A stretch of DNA of 14,719 bases. Origin: Planctomycetota bacterium. GTDB lineage: Bacteria; Planctomycetota; UBA1135; UBA2386. The position numbers and the translations under genes are program-made. The notes below the pieces were generated by a model. The model saw only the letters and a program-made list of their open reading frames with translations. It made no database searches and was not told the DNA's origin. Of this stretch, positions 1 to 8,506 are shown in pieces. Position 1 is the first letter of the stretch, and each line of letters begins with the position of its first letter. The stretch is taken from the NCBI GenBank assembly GCA_020425885.1, contig JAGQRA010000546.1, positions 1 through 14,719 on the forward strand. The letters run 5' to 3'.

Positions 1-2418
1 GAGGGCGACGCCGGCGCCCGCGAAGCCGCGCGCGCCGCGCTGCTCGCGGCCCACCCGCAGCACGCGACGGCGCTGCGCAACTGGCTGGTCGCCGCCGGCG
101 TGTCGGTCGGCGACTGGCACACGGCGAACCCGGCCGCCGGCGCCCTCGGCGCGGCGGACGACACGCTGCCACGGCCGTTGGGCGACTACCTGCTGCAGCA
201 GGTGATCGGCCGCGGCGGGTTCGGCACCGTCTACCGCGCCGCGCAGCAGCGGCCGATCGTGCGCGACGTCGCCATCAAGGTGCTCAACCCGGGCATGGAC
301 TCGCGCGAGATCCTGGCGCGCTTCACCGCCGAACGCGAGGCCCTCAACCGCATGGACCACCCCGGCATCGCGCGCCTGCTCGACGCCGGCGAGACGCCGC
401 AGGGCCGGCCGTTCTTCGCGATGGAGCTGGTCGACGGGCCGCCGCTGATCACGTGGTGCCGCCGGGAGATGCAGTCGGTGCGGCAACGCATCGGGCTGTT
501 CCTGAAGGTCTGCGACGCGATGCAGCACGCGCACCAGAAGTCGGTGCTGCACCGCGACCTCAGCTCGAGCAACGTGCTGATGCAGGAGAGCCCGGACCAG
601 CTGCAGCCGAAGATCATCGACTTCGGCATCGCCAAGTCGCTCGCCGACCCGCTGCTGCAGGGCGGCGCGATGACGTTCCAGGGCACGCTGATGGGCACGC
701 CCGAGTTCATGAGCCCGGAGCAGGCCGCCGGCCGCATCGGCGACATCGACACCCGCGCCGATGTCTACGCGCTCGGGGTCCAGCTCTACGAGTTGCTGAC
801 CGACAAGCTGCCGATCCCGAGCGTCGAGTTGCGCGCCCGCGGCCCGGCCGGCATGGCCGACATCATCCGTTCGCACGTGCCGGCACCGCCTAGCACCGTG
901 GCACCGCCGGAGCGCCAGGCCGCACTGCGCGGCGACCTCGACGCCATCACCATGCGGGCGATCCGCAAGCAACGCGAGGAGCGCTACGGCAGCGTCGCCG
1001 ACCTCGCCGCCGACATCCGCCGGCATCGCGCCCACGAACCGGTCGAGATCGCCGTGCAGTCGACCTGGTATCGGCTGCGCAAGTTCGTCCGCCGCCACCG
1101 CACCGAGAGCATCGCGATCGCCGTCGTGACCCTGACGTTGCTCGTCACCACTGCCGCGCTGTCGTGGGCATTGCTGACCAAGAACGCGGCCCTCGAGGAC
1201 CTCGAGCGCAAACGCCAGGAGATAGAACGGCGCGCCGACGAGGGTTTCCGGCTGCTGGCCAACGAGGACCGCTTGCGCGCCGCCATCGCCAGTGCCCGTG
1301 AGCTGCCGCCGCCGTGGCCCGAGAACCGCGCGGCCCATGTCGACTGGCTCAACACCCACGGCGTTCCGCTCGCGGAGGAGAAGCTCAAACTCGAGACCAA
1401 GATCGAAGAGCTCGAGACCCGGCCGCGATCAGCGGATGGCCGCTTCGAGGACATCGTCGATCAGAACCTCTACTCGGCGCTGCAGCGACTCGGCACGGCC
1501 CTGGCCGAGTTCACCGCCTACCGCGGGCCGCTCGAGCGCGTGCGCCGGGACCTCGCGCTGCTCGACCAGATCATCGCGCCGGAACTCGAGCGCAACCGCG
1601 ATCGCTGGCAACGCACGATCGACGACGTGCGCGCGGCCTACCGCGGCCTCACGCTGCGGCCGATGCCGGGACTCGTGCCGATGGGCCAGAACCCGACCTC
1701 GGGGCTGTTCGAATTCCGCGACCTGAAGAGTGACCCGGGCGACGGCTCCGGCATCGTCTTCGTACTGATCCCGGCCGGCACCTTCCGCATCGGTTCGTTC
1801 CGCGGCGAACCGGGCCTGGCGCAGAACGACCCGATGGCAGCGGACGACGAACTGCACGGCACGCTCACCAGCCTCGATGACTTCATGCTGGCGCGCACCG
1901 AGCTGACGCGGGCGCAATGGAGCGCGCTCACCGATACCGCCGTCCCCGACCCGGGCACGGCCGAGTTACCGATGACCGGCATCGACTGGCACAGCGCACG
2001 CGCGGCCCTGCGCACCTACGACCTCGATCTCCCGACCGAGGCGCAATGGGAATACGCCTGTCGGGCGACGACGACGACGCCATGGTCCTGCGGCCCGAAC
2101 TCAGCGGTCACCGGCTACGGCTGGTTCGGCGAGCGCCCGCAGGCCGTGGCCCGACTGGCGGCGAACCGCTGGGGCCTGTTCGACATGCACGGCAACGTCG
2201 CCGAATGGTGCCGCGACGCGAGACTGCCGTACGACGCCTTCGCCGCGGCCACCGGCGACGGACTGCGCCGCGACCCGAACGCCGGCCCGGACACCCTGCG
2301 GATCGTCCGCGGCGGCGCCTGCTACCACGGGCCGAAGGCAGCCCGCTCCGCCGCCCGCGACGCCCACCTGCCGACGGCGCGCGACGCCGGCATCGGCCTG
2401 CGCCCCATCAGGTACTGA
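1..2418 (+). CDS. Membrane Ser/Thr protein kinase fused to a C-terminal FGE/SUMF1-like domain (5' partial)
   Basis: The frame is open to the left edge and the 33 residues before the GTG at 100 look like real protein, so the start lies outside the window. Numbering from base 1, the kinase domain covers about residues 61-345: glycine loop GRGGFG at 70, VAIK lysine 94, likely helix-C Glu111, HRD at 184-186, DFG at 207, and GTPEFMSPEQ at the activation segment. A hydrophobic segment at about 370-393 fits one membrane span with the kinase in the cytoplasm. A charged, coiled-coil-like stretch follows. The C-terminal FGE-like domain (about 580-805) has PTEAQWEYACRA, GLFDMHGNVAEW and RGG. Kinase plus FGE-like fusions are familiar in planctomycetes; the outer domain may sense or bind a ligand (inference). 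Oddities: the catalytic loop reads HRDLSSSN, without the usual Lys-Pro after HRDL, and the second active-site Cys of true formylglycine-generating enzymes is not seen, so sulfatase activation is unlikely. Confidence 0.93.
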   Translation, partial: EGDAGAREAARAALLAAHPQHATALRNWLVAAGVSVGDWHTANPAAGALGAADDTLPRPLGDYLLQQVIGRGGFGTVYRAAQQRPIVRDVAIKVLNPGMDSREILARFTAEREALNRMDHPGIARLLDAGETPQGRPFFAMELVDGPPLITWCRREMQSVRQRIGLFLKVCDAMQHAHQKSVLHRDLSSSNVLMQESPDQLQPKIIDFGIAKSLADPLLQGGAMTFQGTLMGTPEFMSPEQAAGRIGDIDTRADVYALGVQLYELLTDKLPIPSVELRARGPAGMADIIRSHVPAPPSTVAPPERQAALRGDLDAITMRAIRKQREERYGSVADLAADIRRHRAHEPVEIAVQSTWYRLRKFVRRHRTESIAIAVVTLTLLVTTAALSWALLTKNAALEDLERKRQEIERRADEGFRLLANEDRLRAAIASARELPPPWPENRAAHVDWLNTHGVPLAEEKLKLETKIEELETRPRSADGRFEDIVDQNLYSALQRLGTALAEFTAYRGPLERVRRDLALLDQIIAPELERNRDRWQRTIDDVRAAYRGLTLRPMPGLVPMGQNPTSGLFEFRDLKSDPGDGSGIVFVLIPAGTFRIGSFRGEPGLAQNDPMAADDELHGTLTSLDDFMLARTELTRAQWSALTDTAVPDPGTAELPMTGIDWHSARAALRTYDLDLPTEAQWEYACRATTTTPWSCGPNSAVTGYGWFGERPQAVARLAANRWGLFDMHGNVAEWCRDARLPYDAFAAATGDGLRRDPNAGPDTLRIVRGGACYHGPKAARSAARDAHLPTARDAGIGLRPIRY

Positions 2419-2465
2419 CGGTGCCAGGACCAAAACCCACCGGTTGGTCTTGGTCCTGGCACCGT
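2418..2465. repeat. Perfect inverted repeat between convergent stops; possible bidirectional terminator or REP-like element
   Basis: Arms at 2418-2433 (ACGGTGCCAGGACCAA) and 2450-2465 are exact reverse complements, 16 bp each, around a 16-base centre that contains the short palindrome ACCGGT. The left arm begins on the last base of the upstream stop codon and the right arm ends on the first + strand base of the facing gene's stop codon, so the element fills the whole space between two convergent genes. The position suits a terminator working in both directions, but neither side has a real U-tract. The long perfect arms also fit a REP- or MITE-type repeat inserted between genes. I found no second full copy in the window. 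Confidence 0.75.
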
Positions 2466-3511
2466 TAGTTCATCCCTAGCGCGCGGCGTACGGCCTCGAG
2501 GTCGACCCCGCCGCCGGCGAAGTCGTCGAAGGCCTTGCCGGCCGGCTTGATCATGTGCGCGGCGATGAACGGAGCACCTTCTTCGGCTCCCTGCTGGCCG
2601 TCCTTGAAGCAGCACTCCCATTCGATCGTGGCCCAACCCTCGTAGCCGTACTTCGTCAGCAACGTGAAGATGCCGTTGAAGTCGACCTCGCCGTCACCCG
2701 TCGAGCGGAAGCGGCCGGCGCGTTCCTGCCACGGCTGATAGCCGCCATAGACACCGACCCGACCGTTGGGGCGGAACTCGGCGTCCTTGACGTGGAAGGC
2801 CTTGATGCGATCGTGGTAGAGATCGATGTACTCGAGGTAGTCGAGCTGCTGCAGCACGAAGTGGCTCGGATCGTAGAGCAGGCAGGCGCGCGGGTGACCG
2901 TCGACCTTGTCGAGGAACTCCTCGTAGCTGGCGCCATCATGGATGTCCTCGCCCGGATGCGCCTCGAACGCGCAGTGGACACCGCACTCGTCGGCATGAT
3001 CGAGGATCGGCCGCCAGCGGCGGGCCAGTTCCTTGAAGCCCTCCTCGACCAGACCTGCCGGCCGCTGCGGCCACGGGTAGACGGTGTGCCACATCAACGC
3101 CCCGGGGAACGTCGGCATGACGTCGAGCCCGAGATGGCGACTCGCCTCGAGGCAGTATTTGACCTGTTGGGTGCCGTACTCGCACATCGCCTCGGCGGTG
3201 TCGACGCCATCGGGCGCGAAGCAACGGAACATCGACACGTAGGCCGGATGCACGGCGACGAGCTGGCCCTGCAGGTGGGTGCTCAGCTCGCTGATGGCGA
3301 CGCCGTTCGCCGCGGCCGCGCCGGCGAGTTCCTCGCAGTAGGTCTTGCTCTCCGCAGCCAGCTTCAGGTCCATGCAGCGACCGTCCCAGGACGGCACCTG
3401 CACGCCGGTGTAGCCGAGCCCGGAAGCCCAGCCGCAAGCCGTGTCGAACTTGTCGAGCGGCGCATCATCGCTCATGAACTGCGCCAGGAAGATGCCGGGA
3501 CCCTTCATCAT
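2465..3511 (-). CDS. Sugar phosphate isomerase/epimerase family protein (xylose-isomerase-like TIM barrel)
   Basis: This 348-residue protein looks like the AP-endonuclease-2/xylose-isomerase-like TIM barrel family (COG1082 type). It has the usual metal-ligand pattern at the ends of late strands: FEAHPGE (E183, H185, E188), YDPSH (D214, H217), FHVKD (H240, D243) and ATIEWE (E297 or E299). Length is slightly above the usual 260-320. No signal peptide is visible, so it is probably cytoplasmic. Members isomerise or epimerise sugars or act on keto-sugars; the substrate cannot be read from the sequence. It lies 63 bp downstream of a Gfo/Idh/MocA dehydrogenase on the same strand, a pairing that recurs in sugar and 3-keto-glycoside catabolism, so the two may act in sequence (inference). 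Two adjacent ATGs (3511 and 3508) are possible starts, preceded by only a weak GAAG. The gene ends in the shared palindrome. Confidence 0.93.
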   Translation of the reverse strand: MMKGPGIFLAQFMSDDAPLDKFDTACGWASGLGYTGVQVPSWDGRCMDLKLAAESKTYCEELAGAAAANGVAISELSTHLQGQLVAVHPAYVSMFRCFAPDGVDTAEAMCEYGTQQVKYCLEASRHLGLDVMPTFPGALMWHTVYPWPQRPAGLVEEGFKELARRWRPILDHADECGVHCAFEAHPGEDIHDGASYEEFLDKVDGHPRACLLYDPSHFVLQQLDYLEYIDLYHDRIKAFHVKDAEFRPNGRVGVYGGYQPWQERAGRFRSTGDGEVDFNGIFTLLTKYGYEGWATIEWECCFKDGQQGAEEGAPFIAAHMIKPAGKAFDDFAGGGVDLEAVRRALGMN

Positions 3512-3574
3512 CGTGTTGCTTCGGTGTCGGAGAATCGGTGGTCGGAAGACTCGTTGTTGCCTGCCACGCCTAGC

Positions 3575-4744
3575 CTATCGCGGCACCTTGACCCAGCCAC
3601 CCGTCTTCGCCGCCGCCATCGTCGCCTCGAGCACGGCCTGCACGGCGACGCCGTCGCGGAAATCGGGCGCGAACGCAGCGCCGTCGGCCAGCGCCAGCAC
3701 GAAATCGGCGAGGTGGTGCACGAAGGTGTGCTCGTAGCCGACGATGTGACCGTCCGGCCACCAGTTGGCGGCATAGGGATGGGCGGCGTCCATACACATG
3801 ATCGTCCGAAAGCCCCGGGTGTCGCCGCCGTCGGCGAACGTGAAGAACTCGAGTTCGTTCATGCGCTCGAGGTTCCAGCGGATCGAGCCCTGGCTACCCG
3901 AGATCTCGACGCAGTTGTAGTTCTTGCGGCCCGGGGCCACGCGCGTCGCCTCGAAGGTCCCGATGGCGCCGCCCTTGAACTTGGCCAGGAAGCAGAACGC
4001 GTCGTCGACGTCGACCTTGCTCGTGCCCTTGCCCGAACCATCCGGCCGCGACTTGGTGAAGGTCTGCTGCACGCCGCACACCGATTCGAACTCGAGGCCG
4101 GTTAGGGCGCGCGTCAGGTCGATCAGGTGGGCGTTGAGATCGCCGTGGGCGCCGCTGCCGCAGGTCTTCCGGCTGGTGCGCCAGCTCGCCGGCACCGACG
4201 CATCGCTGAGCCAATCCTGCAGGTAGACCGCGCGCACCTGTCGGACCTCGCCGATGTCGCCGCGCGCGATCATCGCCGCCGCCAGCTTCGTCACCGGGGC
4301 GCGACGGTAGTTGTGCCACAGGCCGACCCGGACCTTCTGCTTCTTCGCCAGCTCGGCCATCGCCTTGGCCTCGGTCAGGGTCATCGCCAGCGGCTTCTCG
4401 CACAGCACGTGCTTCTTCGCCCGCAGCGCCGCCATCGCGATCGGATGATGGCTGTCGTTGGGCGTGGCCACGTCGATCAGGCCGATCGCCGGATCGGCGA
4501 GCACGGCGGCGAGGTCGACCGTGGCCGCCTCGAATCCGAGCTTGTCCGCGGCCGCGGCGGCCCGGCCCTGGTCGCGGCCGACGATGATCTTCGGCACGAC
4601 GGCGAACGGCAGGTCGAAGAAGTGGTTGACCTGGCGGTAGGCGTTGCCGTGGGCCCGCCCCATGAAGGCATGGCCGACCATGGCGATGTTGAGGACGGGC
4701 TTGTCGCCACTGCTACGTGCGTTCGGCTGCGAGGAGAGGCTCAT
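3575..4744 (-). CDS. Gfo/Idh/MocA family NAD(P)-dependent oxidoreductase
   Basis: The 389-residue protein has an N-terminal Rossmann fold starting at about residue 18 (NIAMVGHAFMGRAH, a looser form of GxGxxG), VATPNDSHH at 93-100, the family EKP motif at 116-118 with likely catalytic Lys117, and the C-terminal GAHGDLNAHLIDL segment whose D202 and H206 match the usual Asp/His active-site pair. It probably oxidises a sugar or sugar derivative with NAD(P). The early FMGRAH...AYRQ...FFD pattern recalls levoglucosan-dehydrogenase-like and 3-keto-glycoside-forming members, but the substrate is unproven. The frame is open further upstream to 4879; I chose the ATG at 4744 because residues before it are Arg-rich, unlike the family, and would overlap the upstream gene. 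The start lies 38 bp after the stop of the FG-GAP gene, so the two may be co-transcribed. No signal peptide is seen. Confidence 0.94.
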   Translation of the reverse strand: MSLSSQPNARSSGDKPVLNIAMVGHAFMGRAHGNAYRQVNHFFDLPFAVVPKIIVGRDQGRAAAAADKLGFEAATVDLAAVLADPAIGLIDVATPNDSHHPIAMAALRAKKHVLCEKPLAMTLTEAKAMAELAKKQKVRVGLWHNYRRAPVTKLAAAMIARGDIGEVRQVRAVYLQDWLSDASVPASWRTSRKTCGSGAHGDLNAHLIDLTRALTGLEFESVCGVQQTFTKSRPDGSGKGTSKVDVDDAFCFLAKFKGGAIGTFEATRVAPGRKNYNCVEISGSQGSIRWNLERMNELEFFTFADGGDTRGFRTIMCMDAAHPYAANWWPDGHIVGYEHTFVHHLADFVLALADGAAFAPDFRDGVAVQAVLEATMAAAKTGGWVKVPR

Positions 4745-4782
4745 CGCCGCGAAGATAGTCCGCGCCGACGCCGTCGCCAGCC

Positions 4783-7700
4783 TTATCGCGAACCGCCGAA
4801 CAACACGCGCACGTTGCGATCGTTGGTGCCGGCCAACCCCCAGCCGAGGAACAGGTCGAGCACGCCGTCCCGGTTCCAATCGCCGACGTCCAACGCCAGG
4901 GCCGCATCGCGATCACCGAGCCGCGCCGGCGAGACGAACTCGGCTTCGCCGAAGACGCCCGGTTCCTCGCTGAGGTAGAAGGCGAGCGCGGTGCTGCGCT
5001 CGCTCGTGAGGTTCAGGCTCTCGACGGCCACGATCGCATCGACCGCACCGTCGCCGTTGACATCCGCCAGTCGCAACACGGTCGGCCGGCCCGGCGCCAG
5101 GGCGCGCGGCGAGGACAAGGCCTCGAGGAAGGCGCCGACCTCGACCTCGCCGGGCGCCGGCGTCGGCAACGCGATGTTGCGGAACAGTCGCAGCGCATCG
5201 TCACCGTCACAGGCCACGAGCAGGTCGACGAGCCCGTCGCGATCGAAGTCGCTGGCGGCAACGCGCATCGGATGGCTGCCGGCCTGCAACGCCTGCGGCC
5301 CACCCGGCTGCGCGCTGGCCTCGAAGTGATCCTGCTCGGGCGTCGCGCCGGCGACGTAGCGGAAGAAGCGGACATGATCGCCATCGGCACCGCCCGGCAC
5401 CGCCGCTTCCGGAATCGCCATCGCGAGCTCGAGCACCCGCGGCCCGGTCGCGGTCTGCGCGAAATCGCCGAGCGAGAAGGACGTCGCCTTGCCGTGGGTC
5501 AGCGTCGCGACCGTCGGTTCGAAGAACGGCAGCTCCGTCGCGGCAGGGGTCCGTTTGCCGCGCATCAGCACCAGCATGGCGTCGTCGACTGCCGGCGACG
5601 GCACGTCGAACAGCAGCATGGCCACGACATCGTTGGTGCCGTCACCATCGACATCGGCGATGACGATCTGGGTCTCGGCCCTGAGCTGGGCGGTCCGCAG
5701 CACCGGGTTGGGGCTGATCGCGCGCAGTTCACCGCTGAGGCGATGCCAGCGCTGTTCGGCGTCTTCGGCGGGGTACCAGATGCCGAACTTCGAGTCGGTG
5801 CGGAGGTAGCACAGACTCTCCACCGCCCCCTCCGGCCCCGGCACCAGGCTCACGGTCGGCGGCAGCAGCCCGGGCGAGATCAGCTCGAGTCCGGCCCGCG
5901 GGAAGCCACCGAAGCCGTCGTTGCCGAGCAGCGTCACGGCATTGCCGTGGGCCACGGCGAGGTCGCGCAGACCGCCGGCGCCGGCCACGGCCTCGGCGCT
6001 CCAGTTGCCGCCGACGATGGCCTCGATCGGGGTCGCCAGATCGGCGCCGCCGTCCGGCGTCAGCAGCAGCGGGTCGGGGCCGTTGGGGTAGATCAGCAGC
6101 GTCGACAGCCGCCGCTCGCGTTCGCCGGCGATCTCGCTCTCGTGCACCGCGAAGATGGCCTTGGCATCGCCGAACTGCGACGGGAATGCCCGACCGAAGT
6201 GCAGCGAGTCGAAGTGCCGCGGCTTCTCGCCGCCGATCTCGACGCTGCCCGGCAGACCTTCGACCTTGACCCCGTTGAAGCGCCCCATGGCGATCGACGC
6301 CAACGCGGTCGGGCTCGGGTCGCTGCGGATCGCGCCCACCAGCTCGAGCGAGTTGGCACCGTCGAGGTCGGCGACGATGCTGACGCCGAGCGGATCGACC
6401 GGCAATGCCTGCACGTTGGCCAGCGTCGGCGCGGCGTAGGTCCGTGACGACTGGTGCAGCACGGCAACCGTCGGCGGCGTCGTCGCCGACGCGAGCGCGA
6501 TGCCCGCGAACACGATGGCCAGCGACTGCGCCGGTCCGTTGCCGCAGGCATGCAACCCGACCGCTGGCGAATTGGGATCCGCGGTGTAGTTGGACACGGT
6601 GAAGTCGAGCGGAATGCCGGCGTCGAAATCGCCGTCACCATGACCGAAGGCGACGTCGAGCTCGAGGCTCGTGCCGTCGACCGCGGCGATGTCGAGGTGT
6701 CCGTCGCCATCGAGATCGGCGACCTCGACCGCCTCGTAGGCGAAGGGGCGCAGGTTGACCGGTCGCGGCGCGGCGAAGGCCGGTTGGCCGATGGCGGTCG
6801 GCCGCGCCAGCAGGACCTGCGGCAGGGTGCCGACCGGAGCCAAAGGCCCGGGCACGAGCAGCAGATCGGCGAGGCCGTCGCCGTCGAAGTCACCGACCAT
6901 GCCCTTCGTCATGCCGGCGCTGCCGCCGACGCGGTGCACGGCCCCCAACGGCGCCGCCGGCGGCGCCTGCCCGAGCACGACGTGGTGCACCGCCGTGGCC
7001 GTGCCCTCGTTGACGAGGAACAGGTCCTTGATCGAGTCGCCGTCGAAATCGGCGACGCAGAGGTCGCGCGGGTTGCGTTCGGCCGGGACCTCGCGGTCGC
7101 CGATCCGACGCCGCGCGCCGAAGCGCAGGAACATGCCGTTCTGGCCGAGCAGCAGCTGCAGGAACCCGACCCCGGACTCCTCGGTCAGCACCGCGAAGTC
7201 GATGGCACTCTCGGGCCCGGTCGTCGCATCGAGCGTGATCGGGGCCACGGCCACCGGGAACTGATCGAGCACGATGCCGCGCGGACCGAAGAACGGATGC
7301 GGATTCGAGAACAGATAGTCGGGGTTGGCGACGACCTCGGCGCGGACGCCATCGAGCTGGGTGCGCAGCACGATGTCGACCTGCCCCGGCCGGCCGTCGG
7401 GCGAAGGCGGCATGCGGAACACGAGCCGATCGCCGGCCGACAGCTGCTCGCGGAAGTCCTCGCGCGGCAGCGTCGTGATGCGCCCGCCCTTGGCGAACGA
7501 CAGCTCGACGGCGTCGAACTGCAGCGGCGACGGACTCTGCGTGAAGTCGTACGGCACCAGCGCCGTGCCGATCAGGGTGACGAGGTTGCCGCCGGTGGTC
7601 ACGCCCTGACTCGGCAGCGCCATCGTGATCTCGGGTCGGTAGTAGACCTTGACGGAGGTCGACTCACCCGAAGCCGTGTCGCGCACGAACAGCCAGGCGC

Positions 7701-8424
7701 CGTCGGGGAAGGTGTTGCCGGGAACGGTCGCGCCGACCAACGCCTCGCCATCGGTCGCCGTCGCCGACGCCTCGAGGCCGGTGCAGACGCGCGTCACCCG
7801 GGCCGGCAACCCGGAGCCATCGCTCTGCAGGGGATCGCGCGTCTCGACCAGCATCTGCAGGTTGTTGGCATCCACTGACTGCAGGCCGCTCACGCGCAGC
7901 ACGACCTCCTGACCGAACGGCGAGATGAGCAGCCCCGACTGTCCCGGCTCGAGCTCGAGCCGGGCGCGCGGCTGCCGCGCCAGCACGACCGCGACCGGCT
8001 CGGCGATCGGTTGGTCATCGACGAGCACGGCGAGCCGAGCCTCGATGTCGCTCGCGGTCGGGTCGCTGACCTCTTCGAGGATGTCCTCGGTGTCGACGAC
8101 GAAGGTGATCGACGTCGAACCGCCCTGGCCCAGCGCCACCGGCGACTTCTGTTCGGCCTTCCTGCCGAGCGCCTCGATCGAGACGCGCAGCCGCGCCGAG
8201 GCCGGGATCTGCGCGTTGGTGACGATGACCGATCGCGTCGTATTGGCCGCGGGCACCAACGGCAGCAGCGGCGGCAGGCTCAGCTCGGGCGGCCGCACTT
8301 CCGCCTTGGCGCCGCCGTTCTGATTGGAGGCGATGCCGGTGATGAGCCCGGCGCCACAGCCGGACAGCAGGGTCGAGGCGGCCAGCACGACCGCGGCCTG
8401 AAGTGCGAGTGAGACGGAGCCCAT
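4783..8424 (-). CDS. FG-GAP/VCBS repeat lipoprotein with an IPT/TIG-like domain
   Basis: The 1213-residue protein begins with a hydrophobic segment and a lipobox LSGC with Cys23 as the lipidation site, so it should be a surface or periplasmic lipoprotein; the n-region lacks Lys/Arg, which is unusual. Residues about 261-372 resemble an IPT/TIG Ig-like fold. From about 450 onward come seven Ca-binding-like loops of the DxDxDGxxD type, at 459, 512, 570, 924, 1059, 1121 and 1182, plus a decayed one at 686 (DLDGANSLE). These fit FG-GAP/VCBS beta-propeller blades and point to calcium-dependent binding of a carbohydrate or protein rather than catalysis; I see no catalytic domain. The ATG at 8424 is the first after an in-frame TAG, with no clear Shine-Dalgarno. 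It is the first gene of a possible three-gene run with the dehydrogenase and the sugar isomerase. Confidence 0.92.
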   Translation of the reverse strand: MGSVSLALQAAVVLAASTLLSGCGAGLITGIASNQNGGAKAEVRPPELSLPPLLPLVPAANTTRSVIVTNAQIPASARLRVSIEALGRKAEQKSPVALGQGGSTSITFVVDTEDILEEVSDPTASDIEARLAVLVDDQPIAEPVAVVLARQPRARLELEPGQSGLLISPFGQEVVLRVSGLQSVDANNLQMLVETRDPLQSDGSGLPARVTRVCTGLEASATATDGEALVGATVPGNTFPDGAWLFVRDTASGESTSVKVYYRPEITMALPSQGVTTGGNLVTLIGTALVPYDFTQSPSPLQFDAVELSFAKGGRITTLPREDFREQLSAGDRLVFRMPPSPDGRPGQVDIVLRTQLDGVRAEVVANPDYLFSNPHPFFGPRGIVLDQFPVAVAPITLDATTGPESAIDFAVLTEESGVGFLQLLLGQNGMFLRFGARRRIGDREVPAERNPRDLCVADFDGDSIKDLFLVNEGTATAVHHVVLGQAPPAAPLGAVHRVGGSAGMTKGMVGDFDGDGLADLLLVPGPLAPVGTLPQVLLARPTAIGQPAFAAPRPVNLRPFAYEAVEVADLDGDGHLDIAAVDGTSLELDVAFGHGDGDFDAGIPLDFTVSNYTADPNSPAVGLHACGNGPAQSLAIVFAGIALASATTPPTVAVLHQSSRTYAAPTLANVQALPVDPLGVSIVADLDGANSLELVGAIRSDPSPTALASIAMGRFNGVKVEGLPGSVEIGGEKPRHFDSLHFGRAFPSQFGDAKAIFAVHESEIAGERERRLSTLLIYPNGPDPLLLTPDGGADLATPIEAIVGGNWSAEAVAGAGGLRDLAVAHGNAVTLLGNDGFGGFPRAGLELISPGLLPPTVSLVPGPEGAVESLCYLRTDSKFGIWYPAEDAEQRWHRLSGELRAISPNPVLRTAQLRAETQIVIADVDGDGTNDVVAMLLFDVPSPAVDDAMLVLMRGKRTPAATELPFFEPTVATLTHGKATSFSLGDFAQTATGPRVLELAMAIPEAAVPGGADGDHVRFFRYVAGATPEQDHFEASAQPGGPQALQAGSHPMRVAASDFDRDGLVDLLVACDGDDALRLFRNIALPTPAPGEVEVGAFLEALSSPRALAPGRPTVLRLADVNGDGAVDAIVAVESLNLTSERSTALAFYLSEEPGVFGEAEFVSPARLGDRDAALALDVGDWNRDGVLDLFLGWGLAGTNDRNVRVLFGGSR

Positions 8425-8457
8425 GGGCTGACAAGTCTACCCGGTGAAGCGCAATCA

Positions 8458-8493
8458 GGGCGGCGCCGGCGAATCGTCGATGGCGCCGCGCCC
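8458..8493 (-). terminator. GC-rich stem-loop downstream of the secreted-protein gene
   Basis: Bases 8458-8467 pair with 8482-8493 to give ten G-C pairs with one two-base bulge and a 14-base loop. The stem sits 14 bases after the stop of the upstream gene (8507-9505) and 33 bases before the start of the FG-GAP gene, all on the minus strand. No U-tract follows, so it is not a textbook intrinsic terminator. It could instead protect an mRNA end. In a GC-rich genome some such stems arise by chance. Confidence 0.4.
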
Positions 8494-8506
8494 AGGCGGT
8501 CGGGCC

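Noticed and set aside
2322..2636. Minus-strand open frame (104 codons) reading through the palindrome
   Set aside because: The palindrome gives similar peptides (VPGPxPTG...WSWHR) on both strands, an effect of its symmetry; the rest is antisense to the kinase fusion and isomerase.
2555..4105. Long + strand open frame (516 codons) opposite the sugar isomerase and dehydrogenase
   Set aside because: It is antisense to two genes with clear family motifs, shows no motif itself, and is explained by high GC with few stop codons.
5272..7878. Two long + strand open frames opposite the FG-GAP gene (391 and 474 codons)
   Set aside because: Arg/Gly/Asp/Val-rich shadow translations of the DxDxDG repeats, with no signal, domain or start context.
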